Origin: Helochares maculicollis
Lineage: Eukaryota; Arthropoda; Insecta; Coleoptera; Hydrophilidae
Direction: 5' to 3'
Assembly (NCBI GenBank): GCA_033557835.1
Contig: JAWQRO010000036.1
Coordinates: 1-64,000 of the forward strand
Length of the DNA: 64,000 nucleotides
The position numbers were made by a program, and so were the translations under genes. Positions within the stretch are counted from its first letter, which is position 1; every line of letters begins with the position of its first letter. Positions 26,901 to 38,200 of this stretch are shown here, one piece after another. The notes under the pieces are model-generated. The model was not told the DNA's origin, made no database searches, and saw only the letters and a list, made by a program, of their open reading frames with translations.

Positions 26901-27279
26901 CTTATCTCTTTGATTGATTTATTTAATAAATCTCGCCGATACGAATGGAGTGAGAGTGTTGTAAACGCGTTTCGAGCAATTATTATGATATATTCGTATT
27001 AGGAGGTGACATTGAATGATTTGACAATTATCTCCGCATGAGGCTGAAGTCTACGTACATGCTTGCTCTTGGAGCTATAGTTGGTCTTGCTTTTTAAATT
27101 TCGTTTACTTGTCCCAGTGGATATATTTTGATTTACTGATGGACTTGTTTTTCTATTTGCGCTTCCAATCGGCTGTTTAGCTACTTTAATAGACAAAGAC
27201 ACACATCAAAGATGAAAACACTTATTCAATAATTGTAACTGAGTCCTCAATGCATTCTAATATTATAAGGCTGATAATC
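20931..27279. other. Long stretch without a recognisable gene
   Basis: I found no confident gene. From about 22900 to 23950 the + strand is strongly purine-rich, mostly AAG- and GAA-like words with short lysine-rich frames; this may be an eroded retroelement but has no identifiable motif. A more mixed island lies near 24600-25400 with overlapping open frames on both strands (25182-25442 + and 25195-25413 -), neither with a known domain. A minus-strand frame at 26999-27202 encodes a basic, Ser/Thr-rich peptide without ATG start or clear splice sites. Confidence 0.35.
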
Positions 27280-30200
27280 AAATGAGTATTAAAAATTTAT
27301 TACAAAGTTATTTGTTTTCATTCTGTAAACATAACCTCACATTGTAGTATTTTTACTTTTTATTCACGGATGCTTGTGCTTGTAAAAGTTCTTCCGGCGC
27401 TTTTTCTATATATGCGGTAATTTTGTGATTAAAAAAATATCAAAGGAACATTACTGACTGTAGAAAAATGTTTACTTAGCTTATTTTCGTGTAGAAATCA
27501 GTTGTCAGGATAAGTGTTGTGTTCCTCACAAAGTAAGCTATGTTTGGAGCAATCTTATAAAGAAGAGCATATAGTCTTTAAATGTGCAGCACTTATGGTA
27601 TGGGGTAATCCCACTTGTAAAAAAAAAGTCTACCGGCTGATAATAAGCAATGCATTTTAGTTACAATTGGATTTTTACTTCGTAAGGTGAATTTAGTGTT
27701 TGCTATTGTTAGAAGGAGTTTCTTCGTCATATACTAAATGACAGAAAATGTAGATGAATTAATTGCTAATATTGTTATTTACACTTTAATTACTGATTTA
27801 GATAAAAGTTGTACATTTCATTTTTGCAGCTCGCAAAATAAACAACAAAAGTTGCAGGTACATAAATAGCACGAGAACATGGTTGAGTTCTTAGGCTCCA
27901 GTGACTGTATTTTAATTCCTATGAATTTGAAAGTTTTCATGCAGTCTGAAATTCAAGGATTCAGCAGACCATCCTTATTCGAAGATGCAGTTAATGGATA
28001 AACATATAAAAAGCGCAAATCTTTTAAGCTGACATTTTTTTGTTTGTAAATTATACTTTAAAAAGTTTTTATTCTTTCACGCATTTACCCTTCCCATCGT
28101 ACATTAAATGACAGAAAACGCAGTCCTCATAGCAGTTCTTTCATTTATTTATAATCTTATTTACAATTAGTATATTTTTTTATAAGCACTGAACTTTATA
28201 CAAGCTAAATTTCGTATTTTTATTTCAAATTATTCTAATAGTTTTACACAGGAGGAAATACAAAAGTATCTTGTAAACTTCCCATACGCGGGATTTCTTC
28301 GCTACATTGAACATTCAAAAAGCTTAATCGTTATAAATTGTTTCCAGGTCAGTAAATTTTAGGCACTTTCAATCCTAATTGCATCCCAACTTACCAAGCA
28401 AAGTATAGTTAATTCTAAAGGGATTTTTCGGTTGCGGGACTGATTGAATTGTGGAAATTGTTACACTGATTAAATTATAGAAAATGCAATCAAAGCTATT
28501 TATTTATAGGCTCATTTGCATTTAGTCGTTTATTTACAATTACTGAATTATACATAAGCTAAATATTTAGTTTTAGTGGCTGTATTTTAACTCCTCTGAG
28601 TTTCAAACATTTTATGTAGTGAGAAACACTCATAACCGAAAGTGGTAAATACAGGTGAAAACATACCTTTAAAGTATCTAGTGGGCAATTCATTGCGCAT
28701 CATGAAGCTTCGCTTACTTGGGAGTAACAAACAAGCTAAACAATTGTTGTCAATTCATATTTTGAAATTATATTTTAATACACTCCTAAATAAATTGACA
28801 CTCTATGAAGAATAAACGAGCGAATCCCAAATAAGCAAAGCTTGGTTACAAGGGGACTCTTACTTTGCAATGTGTCTTTAATTTTTGATATTGTTATACT
28901 GAGGTTCCTCGTATTAAATTAAATTACAAAATATACACTATCTTGAAATTCATAGAAATTTAAATACAGTCGCCAAGCTATACGAACTCAGCCATGTTTT
29001 GGAGATATGCTTCTATCAGCATTTACTATGTTTGTCTTTCATTCTGCAGCCTAGTAAAACTAAATATTATTAGATAAAATATAGTTTAAATATTGTAAAT
29101 AGTTGCTAATTTGGTTTTTATGGATTTTACTTGGCGATTCTTATTTAATTCTTCACATTACTTCACTGAGGTTCTTCATCATAAATTAAACTACAGATAA
29201 TGCAACCAACGTCACTTACATACCTTTTTTACAGTTACTATTTACAATTACTGAATTACAAACAAGCTGAACATTTGATTTTGGTAGGTCACAAAATAAA
29301 CGACGAACGTTACAAGCAGAACCATATCTTGCAAACTTGAATTCTTAAGCTCAGGTGACTCTATTTTAATTCATCTGAGTTTCTAAATTTGTACATCAAG
29401 AGGCCAATAAGCTTCGGTTATAAGGGATTGCGAATGCGTTCAAGAATGAACATGCAGCAAGCCCAAACATTGTAAGCTGATGCCACTTCTTATTTTGAAA
29501 TCAAATGATTTGTTTTTGTTCCTTAATACATTCCCACTCAGCGAGCAACCAGGAAGCGATGCGAGCAAATTTGGAATACGTGCAGTTTATTTGGTTATAA
29601 ATGGAGTTTTTCTTTGCAAGACTTATTGCATTTTAGACAATGTTACACTAATTCGGCTTTGTAAGTAAATTTAAAGAAGATACAGCCAGTTTCACTTAGC
29701 CTAATACTTATAATTACTGATTTACATACAAGCTAAATTGATATGATACTTTTAGTAGGTAGCGGAATGAAAATCGAAATTGGTAAATGCAGGTAGAAAG
29801 ATATCTTAAAAACATAGTCAAGTCCTTGGACTCTGGTTTTATGCATTTCAACGTTTTCAGAAAGCATAAAAGAATTAATCAAGAACCAAACAAACTTCGC
29901 TTCCTCGAGATTCACTCGCTACGCTCGCTCTTTCCTGCGGATAAGAAATGCATTGAGGAATAAATATGCAAATCGCTCAACCATTATAAGCAGCTTTGTA
30001 ATTAGATTTTTAAGCTCGTTTAGTCCTTATTGCATCCCCACTGACAGAGATGAACGAGCGAAGCTATCGAATCCCGAGTAAGCGAAGCTCATTAATTCCA
30101 AGCAGATATTTACTTTACTAGACTTCCAGATTAAAAGACCGTTCAACAATTTTAATTGGATTTTTAGAATCTGCAAATTTGTAACACACAAACACTTTAT

Positions 30201-30400
30201 TCATTTAATTTTTCTATTACTGATTTGACCTTGAAGAATTGACTTAGAAAATAATGTGGGAAACAAAACATATTCTTTTGGAAACTTGTAGAAATTTTTG
30301 AATCGTTAGAGCACAATCATATGGTGATGCAGCAAAGACTATTCGCAATAATCTTTTAGTGCCAGGTGACGCTTTTTACTTACTAGAAAAACAAAATTTC
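27280..30400. repeat. Diverged tandem array with a unit near 370 bp, containing the hairpin/CGCT motif
   Basis: The word AAAT(T)ACAGAAAATGCA recurs near 27731, 28101, 28471, 28912, 29182, 29664 and, weakly, 30126. The first three are almost exactly 370 bases apart. Each is followed at similar distance by TTACAATTACTGAATTACAT-like sequence and ACAAGCTAAAT. Next comes CACAAAATAAACGACGAA, and then CTCTATTTTAATTCATCTGAG. Copies of the hairpin/CGCT motif sit between units: forward near 28708 and 29898, reverse near 28815 and 30051. Later units are longer or shorter by indels. Nothing here is coding. Confidence 0.7.
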
Positions 30401-30707
30401 AAAATAAATCATACGTAACAAATCACATGAGACTTGCTTTGGTCAAAGCTAAGCTAAATAGAAAAAAAATGTCTACATAATATGTAAAAACGGCTGAAAT
30501 AGAAAAAAGTAGTTAACATTGTATATGTATTTATAGGAAACTGTTGAGTAGAGATACTCCGCATTTTTGTATTTGGTAGGTGGTAGTTATTGAAGGAGAA
30601 AATCGAAGTCTTGCCGATTATATTTGGATGTGCACTTTATTTAACATTTTTTAGAGACGGTTGCTGTGGTTAAATGACAACGTTGAGTATAAGCCTATAA
30701 TCAATTG

Positions 30708-31151
30708 CAGGAGTCAATTTCGAAACCCAACAATCTTTTGCATAAATTGTCTTTCCATGGCTCAAGGCTTAAGTTAACGACGCAAAATATTGTTGGCGGA
30801 CACCTTCTGGCCGGGGCATCCTCGCCTTGTCCGTTAGAGTTGGAGGGTGAAGCAACAAACGGACTCTGGCTAGCTATTAACTATTCAGGTGTAACATATG
30901 TGCACGGGGCGCCCCGTTTGCTTGCGCCACTCTTTTTACCGAACGTTATACTAAATAAGACAGGTGCTCAAGCACCTGCTCATCACCCTGTAAGTGTCTT
31001 CTTCCATCTTAGATTGTATATATATGCAAGGGATTATGGGTTGCGTTTGTCGATTTCACCTGCTTATACTAATTTTATCACATTTTTCACGGATAAGGAA
31101 CGAGCCAAAAGAAAGGTCTCTCGAACCGAGCTAAAGACAATCGATACGTAA
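30708..31151 (+). other. Open reading frame of unknown significance after a splice-acceptor-like site
   Basis: A 148-codon open frame follows the sequence AATCAATTGCAG at 30696-30707, which looks like a splice acceptor. The frame has no ATG near its beginning, so if real it would be an internal or terminal exon ending at TAA (31149-31151). The protein contains IVGGHLLAGASSPCPLELEG and GLWLAINYSGV, followed by a Leu/Pro-rich middle and a basic tail. I do not recognise a family. The stretch is less AT-rich than its surroundings, which lengthens chance frames. I think it is more likely part of a non-coding island than an exon. Confidence 0.2.
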
Positions 31152-32390
31152 GGAATATAGTTATAAACGTTTTACAATTTCAGATATTGAACAATAGTTT
31201 GCAACGCCTAGCTGTGCGAGTTTTATATGAATATGTTCTATTCAGCTCATTATCCTGCCACTATTCTATTAAAAAATCTATACCGAACAACACAGTCTTC
31301 TGCTGAAAATGCTTGGTTTTGCCAGGAAATTTCATTTAAATCCACTTACAAAGAGGATGGAGGAAATATAGTAGATTTTTCCTAATTCTGAATTTACAGT
31401 GCGCACAAAGCGTGACGTAATGCGCCATTGCAAGATTAATAAGTCATTTAGTCGGTGTCTACCTGCTTATTATGCAAAATTGAGAGTATGCTTAGAGTTT
31501 ATTGTTAACGGAACGCTAAGATGGAAGTTGGTGGAACAGAAGCAATGTCTTGGACCTACGTCATAATTATTGAATGAAAGAGAGGCGCTGCATTGCCTTG
31601 CGCTGGTTATAGTTAAGCGTGCTCCTGATTGCTGTTGAAGCTCGCGGTAAATTGCTCCTTGTGTAAAAACGATAGCTAAAGCACTCGTTTCCTGAGGATG
31701 TCGTCGTTTTGCTCATATGTACCTACGATGGAACGCACCGGACTTTTAATTGCGCACGCTCAACATCCATAACAGAAACCATTACTAGTCTCGAAGTTGG
31801 TCGTATTAAATTTAAAATTATCGTTAAATTCCCGATAGGAAATTGTTTTATCAAACATTTAATGAAATGGAATCTTATATGTTTCTTGTAGAGCAACTAA
31901 GTAGGCATAGAAGTCTTGAAAGCTTCCTCAAGTGCTCCGTTTAATTCCCGAGAAGATTTTTTCGTGATCACAACACATTCATTTTACTATATTTTGTATA
32001 GTAATACGGACTTGTAACAAATGAAGCCGAATATAATAGAAGACGAGGTAAACTGAAGTTTGTGTTTGCATGTTTATTATTGTGCAAAATGTCAGTCGGC
32101 ATACGTAAACTTTATTTTTCAGAGTTATTATATTTTACTAGTAATATACTTTTATATTAGTTTTTGGAATTAATTCGCAGCATTTGCACGAGATATTACA
32201 GATTCATACTTTTACCTTCAGAAACAAATTTATTTTAAATTAGGTCTTATTTTTATGACTCATCTTACTTTTACTTGCAAATAAGATTAACTTTAACAAC
32301 TTAAACAATTATTTAAATGTTTTTATTTATACCAAGTGAAGTGTTTTTGTGGGGAATTTTACTACATTACTTTTATGTAGTGAAAAGCCA
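31152..32390. other. No recognisable gene
   Basis: AT-rich to mixed sequence. 31200-31680 continues the more complex island that began near 30640. No motif or RNA gene was identified. Confidence 0.4.
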
Positions 32391-32394
32391 CCAG

Positions 32395-33235
32395 ATTTAG
32401 AAGGAAGTTTACGTTGACCATTAGCTAAGCAAACGTATCTGAAGTGGTTTGAGCAACTCAAAAGCGGTGGTTTTGACTTAGAAGACAAGAAACGTCCTGG
32501 ACAGCTGAAGAAATTTGAAGATAAAAAAGTGGATGCATTACTATAGGAGAACTCATCTCAAACTCTCGAAACGTTCTCCACATCGTTGGACGTTGACTTA
32601 TCAATAGTAAGAAAACATCTTGAAGCGTTAGAAATGACCCAAAGGGAAGAAAATTATTACTTGTGATGAAAAAAGATAAAATACAAATAAATCATCATCA
32701 ATACCAAAATATAATATTCATGAATCTTTTGCATTTGTTGGTATCAACGGACTGTGGTTTATTACGAATCCAAATGAAACCATAGCTACGATTCATTACC
32801 GACTACAGTCGACGCGATTGAGTGTATTGAAAGAAAAACGGTCGGAATGGAGCGAAAGGACGACAAAATTATTTTGATGAACGACAATGCTAGTCCGCAC
32901 TATTTATAATCTTTGAAAGCGTGCCTGCAAACACTGAAATGAGAAATACGAACCCAACCGCCGTATTCTCCAGGTATTGCTCCTTCAGATATTTACCTCT
33001 TCGGGTCAATAGGTTATGGCTTGCAAGAGGATACATATATTTCTTATGAAGAACATAATAATTGGATTGATTCATGGATTGCCTCTAGAGGCAATGTTTT
33101 CTTCGCCCTGTAAGATGGAAGAAATTAGTAGCACGCGATGGACAACATATTTTTATACTTAAAATTAAAATTAAAATAAATCTATATGTGTCTCTCCAAA
33201 AAGTTACGAATTAATTCCAACACCTAATAAAATGT
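32395..33235 (+). mobile_element. Internally deleted Mos1-like mariner, copy D
   Basis: The + strand reads TYLKWFEQLKSGGFDLEDKK and then KKFEDKKVDALL, the N-terminal DNA-binding part of a Mos1/mauritiana transposase (about 32427-32545). This is followed by LEALEMTQREENYY. The central catalytic part is missing. The reading resumes with DDKIILMNDNASPHYL (about 32860-32907), TQPPYSPGIAPSDIYLFGS (about 32954-33010), YISYEEHNNWIDSWIASRG and a C-terminal remnant to about 33150. The PPYSPGIAPSDIYLF segment still carries the last catalytic Asp position. Several in-frame stops and the deletion make it inactive. It lies on the opposite strand from copies A, B, C and E. Confidence 0.85.
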
Positions 33236-33429
33236 GATTTTTGTCAGATTCAAAACTAGATATAGCATTAGGTCCTGGTTTTAAAATCGTACTCGAAACC
33301 TTTGCATTATAAATCAAATGACTAGACCATTGAGACATTGGCTTCACCTTAATTTAACACATGTTATTGTTATATAGGTTTCTTTACAATATTCATCAAT
33401 AAGTTTCCCAACATTAGAATCTTCAGCAG

Positions 33430-35760
33430 TAGGTTTAATTTCTTCGGTTTTTGTCTATTGAGCACTTACTTTGTATCATTGACAGTGCATTTTCATTTGT
33501 GTACATGTTTTGTACACTATATCGAAACTATACTCTTCCTGTCTCTTACACCACCTATTTAGCTTGCAGTTTGAGTTCTTCAGTGAAAACAGCCATTGTA
33601 ACAGTTTGTGGTCGGGGTATGTTTAAATTTCTGCCGTGGTAGGATCTACAGTAATTTACAGCCCATACTATTATAAATAGTTCGCATTCTATGGACCTAT
33701 AATAGATTTTTGCATTTTTTAACGTTCTTGAGTTTTTGAGTTCTTGAGTTCTTGAATTCTTGAGATATTGAGTTCTTGAGTTCATGAGCTTTTGAGTTCT
33801 TGAGTTCTTGAGTTCTTGAGTTCTAGAGTTCTTGAGTTCTTGAGTTCTTGAGTTCTTGTGTTCTTGAGTTCTTGAGTTCTTGAGTTCTTGAGTTCTTGAG
33901 TTCTTGAGGTTTTAAGTTCTAAAATAAATCTCAATACCTTTTCAAAATCTAGGTACGCCAATATGAAATCACTAGAAAACATTGTTTTGCAACTTGCTAT
34001 GCACTATTTTTGCTCCATTTTCCAAGCCTATGATTAGTGGATTCGTTAGCTTAGCGAAGTCAGATATAAATGTTCTGTAATAACCTCATATAACTAAGAA
34101 TGCCTTTATTTCCTTTTATGTGCATAGTATTGGATAATTTTCTATTGCTATAACTTTTTCTAGATTGCGTTTTACTCTCTCATCTGGGGAAATTTATCTT
34201 GAATATACAGTTTCTCTCCTTAGAAATACGCATTTGCTTGGCTGAGTTTTAAAGTTTATCATTTGTAATCGTTTGAATGTTGAGCAATAGGTACTTATCC
34301 TCGATGGTTTTTTCATTAAGGTTTCTGTAATTTATAACGATTCGTCATTTCTGCGTTCCACTTGCGTCAAGTTTTTTTAGGTATCACTCAAATTGGTAAT
34401 CGCCAGGGTGATTGTGATAGTACGGATCTGAGAGTTTCTCATTAGTGTAGGTCATTGATATTCCTTCTATATAGAAGATGTTTGAGAATTAGTGCATTAC
34501 ATTAAATAATTTATATTTCTTCTCGGCGCTTCTGATGGTTTCTCAGGGTCTGCATTTTAAAAAGATTTTCAAGCTTCGTGGCTAAATTAGTATCATGAAA
34601 GTTTTCAATTTTTGTGTCTTCATGAGATTCTTCATCAGTTAATGGCTTTTCGAAGTTGATTTTTACATCATAGTTTGCTTTTGGGATCGTTTAAGTTTCT
34701 GATGCCTGACAATTGTATATTTTTTGCTGGGGTATAGCTATATATCCGTCCTTAATTTTTGATTCTATTTGACACATACTTTGAATTTGAAGATATGGTT
34801 TTCATTTTTAAATCTGTGTTCAATTTTGAGTTAAGCGTTTTCTTGTTTACATCCAGGCTTTGTCCGATTTCGTAATAATCAACGATAATTTCAGGAGTTT
34901 TCAGGATATTTATGTCCAACAATATATATGCACTTATAATTGCTAAGTTGTCCACGCTGATTAGATTGTCAAATACTTTGTGGAAGTCATGTAGATAGAT
35001 TTTCATTTTATTTTTTGTTGTTGACTAACTTTGGGGTCTCTACTTCAATAATATACTCCTGTTTTGAAGTTTTATGGCTGCTAATAAGCGTGAAGAATCC
35101 TTTTTGATTTTTCTTAAATAGTATTTGGTTGCGACCAGTGGGTGCACAATAGTTTTAGAAGAACCACTGTTTATTATTAATCGAATACTCTTGTCTGCCT
35201 AAATTATATGTAGAAATTAATTATTGATTTCACTAGAATTATTGTACAATACTGTTATCTGGAGATAGCTTGGATTATTGTAGTTTAGATTGCATTTTTC
35301 TTGAATGTTGTTGTTCCCCAATTAAGATTTGTTTGCAACTACTATAATTAGTCTCGTTGTTATAGTTGAATTTTCTATAAGAAGCCATTGGTTTTTGTAC
35401 AGACGAATGCGTTATCACATTTATTAAAGAATTGTTGATATTTTGTGATAACTTCCTCGTGTTTCATTAATTGTATGGCTTCATTCAAGTCTGAAGGGTG
35501 CATTCATGTGTGATGGTCATGTCAATGGGCTCTATAGCTCTACAAAGAATGTTCTTAATACCATCTTATTGTACTAATCATTTTTGTTTGTTATATATTA
35601 GAGGCGGTTTCAGGGATATTGGTAAAACTAGAGAGTAGCTGCAAGATTGTTGGAAAATATTCTATTGACTTTTCATTATAAATAATCGTCGACATGATGA
35701 TAGTCTATCCGAAACAAGACATTAATAGAAACTATTTTCTTAACTGATGCAAATAACAAC
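33430..35760 (-). mobile_element. Ty3/gypsy retrotransposon internal region (relic)
   Basis: Pieces of a gypsy-class polyprotein are readable on the minus strand, from high to low coordinate. A gag-like segment includes DLNEAIQLMKHEEVITKYQQ near 35490-35430. A protease-proximal segment includes VFDNLISVDNLAIISAYIL near 34970. The reverse transcriptase has SPWRLPI and KKLDASGTQK with INYRNLNEKTIEDKYLL (about 34420-34280), then GYYRTFISDFAKLTNPLI (about 34090-34030). The RNase H part begins SSDFILAYLDFEKVLRFI, is interrupted by an 8-bp satellite, and resumes IYYRSIECELFIIVWAVNY. It continues in a shifted frame as YPDHKLLQWLFSLKNSN down to about 33430. Integrase and both LTRs were not found. Frameshifts and stops are many. 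The element type is clear; the lineage (17.6/297-like) is a guess. Confidence 0.82.
33724..33918. repeat. 8-bp satellite (GAGTTCTT)n inside the gypsy relic
   Basis: About 24 copies of GAGTTCTT run head to tail, with occasional substitutions (for example TTCATGAGCT at 33781). On the minus strand the unit has no stop in any frame, and because 8 is not a multiple of 3 every frame gives the same eight-residue cycle, SRTQELKN. It sits exactly where the gypsy RNase H domain should have its Thr-Asp-Ala-Ser region and following strand. The protein resumes right after it. Confidence 0.9.
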
Positions 35761-37600
35761 TTTTGCGGAAAAGACTCCTATAGTATTCAAAGGTAGTTAA
35801 AAATGCAAGTAACAAAAAATATATAAGTAATTCAAAGTAAGAGGATTACGTAGCATAAAAATCCGCAAACAACAGCCACAATTAGCGAATAATTGTTTTT
35901 AATGAAGTTGTTGCTATAAACCGGCAGAGGAAAGGAGAGGCATAAGAGATCTTTAAAGAAATTCTGCCTTAGCAGGAATATTATTTTCATATTAATCGAG
36001 GTGAGTCACAAATGTGAACATGATTCCGATATTGCAAGTGAATTAATTAGTTTGAATTTTACACAAACATATTCATAATTATTATTGAGATAATTACTGT
36101 CTGCGTTACAAATTACTGTGCAATTTCCTCTATGTATCATGGCTCTAACCTTTGCTATTTCACAATGACAACCATTGAATAGTATTTAGCGCCAGAACTG
36201 TGCAAAACTGCAGCATGGCTCAGCATGACTCCCATCCATCATGAGACATTTCCGAGTTCTTCACCATGCTGCCAAATGAACAAGTGTCATTTTCTTAATT
36301 GTAGTTGCAGCGAGCGGCGGTGGTGACTACACTACTGAATGTTCAAATGTACGTTACAATAAATATTAAAGTCGTAATAAATATTAGACTCATTCATCCT
36401 CATTTCTCAGGAGGAACAATAAAGATGCTGAAAGGCAGGGTAATTCAAGCACATAATATGTGATTCAACCGTTCAACCGCTCCCTGCGATGCCGGAGCCG
36501 AATCCGGTAAATCATATTCCGAGCTCATCGAACGGTGATATATAAATTCAGACTCGTTAGCGACCGTAGAGTTGAGGTATCTTTTTTTGCAGACAATAAA
36601 CAACTACTACTTAATTCCGAGGTGACATTACGGAGGTGATCTGCGGGTGAAATATCTCCGTGCGGAGTTGCAAACTTAAATTATGAAAAATAAACATGGC
36701 AACCGTCCACCACTCAAACTGGAGTGCAGAGTGGTCGTAACATATTTTAACACCTTTTTTTACTGCCCGTGTCCATCGGCACCGTGCAATTTATAGAAAA
36801 CCTTTTTTAATAAATGTCTGCCTTTCTGTTTCTGACCCCGCATGACTTGCTTACTTCTCCCCGTAAACTTTACAAAAATCATTCAACCTGGATAGGATTA
36901 ATCCACCTCCCTCAATATGCAATGGTGGGAATAATAAAAGTAACGCAGTTTTCGTTTACGCAAATACTAATGCAGTCCTTCGGGAAATTTAGTGGTTCCC
37001 CGAAACAAATTAAAGTCTCGTCCATAAATGTTAGCTCTACTAAGTATCTATCGCAAATGTTGGTTGTTCAAACATGTATAAGTTCTCTCTTTTATTTTTT
37101 TTATGAACTCGCGCGCGGTTGATAAAATGTAGGCATTCGCGAGTAACTTCTTTATTTCGCATGTCACTAGCTGAGGCAACTTTATGATATCTCTTTTCGC
37201 ATAATCTGCACTTTGTTCCCAAGGAGTTCAGTGCATTGCCAGTGAGTGGTTACCTGCGGTGATAAATAAAAGAACAAGATGCGTTCTACATGATACAGAA
37301 GTTCCCCATGATATATCAGTCTGTGTAAAAAGTCCCCTTGATCAGAAGTTCCAATCCATATATAATTTTTGCAGATAACATATTAGGTCGATACGATATT
37401 ACAAAATTTTGAAGAAGATTGGCTTCCCAATTCGTTCCACAATTTAAACAGATTGTTTTCATTATTCAATACGTTACTTCTAGCAATCGTTTGTATATAT
37501 TGTACAACAAGTCTCGATCATTAAATTTTAATCAGATGTGTTAAGTAATTAGATGCGTGTGCAAAGTTAAAAACCAGAACTAAATGATATTTATGACCTT
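35761..37600. other. Non-coding; higher-complexity island at about 36120-37260
   Basis: No exon is recognisable. From about 36120 to 37260 the sequence is mixed and less AT-rich. The + frame at 36814-37122 has no known domain. A regulatory role is possible but unproved. Confidence 0.35.
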
Positions 37601-37860
37601 CTGCAACAAGCGATTACTTTAAATATTTATCTTGATATAATGTGACAATATGATTCCGTAGATTGTTCTACAATGATAAATATTGACTATTTAGGCGATA
37701 TAAAAACTGCAAACTTTTTTTCATTTCCCGGTTTTTTTGCAATTAATCGCACATAAGCTCAGTTGTTTTTTACCGGATAACATTACGTCCGATACAATGT
37801 TCAGTTCTTCAACTCTAATGGTTATCAATTATCAACTGTAATAGGAGAGCACGAATACGT

Positions 37861-38120
37861 CAGGAACCAAGCAATTTTCGCTCGAGATACGCTCGCTTCG
37901 CTCGCTCATCCCTCTCTAACTGAGGGTGCGTTAAATAATAAATACGATAGAAAAGTACTGGCCATATTCATCACAAAAACATAAAATGTTTTGTTCTTGA
38001 ACTCCGGTGACTGCTACAACTTTATAAATCATTTGATAAGAAAATATGAGGTCATCAATATCCAAATAAGCTTTCCGAACTTGGGATTCATTCGTTTCGC
38101 TTATCCATCCCTTGTCTAGT
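37861..38120 (+). repeat. Two copies of the hairpin/CGCT dispersed motif
   Basis: The first copy (37861-37935) begins CAGGAACCAAGCAATTTTCG. It contains the CGCTCGCTTCGCTCGCTC core and ends with the tail CTGAGGGTGCGTTAAATAA. A second, weaker copy follows at about 38065-38120 with TTCATTCGTTTCGCTTATCC. The phrase CTTGAACTCCGGTGACTG near 37998 matches a word of the 27-30 kb array, so the two repeat families are linked. Confidence 0.65.
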
Positions 38121-38200
38121 GAGAATTCACAAAAATTAATAAGTGCTGAACATGGAATATATCGTAAGAATGTAAAGTATAACTTTGACATCAACATTGT

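Noticed and set aside
27280..30400. CRISPR-like array
   Set aside because: Units are hundreds of bases long and diverged, with no short identical repeats and unique spacers; the host is eukaryotic.
30708..31151. Weak resemblance of GLWLAINYSG to the TANGO2 family
   Set aside because: Only a few residues agree and the family's hallmark N-terminus is absent.
33555..33982. A repeat protein made of SRTQELKN units
   Set aside because: The frames arise from an 8-bp satellite within a gypsy relic, not from a gene.
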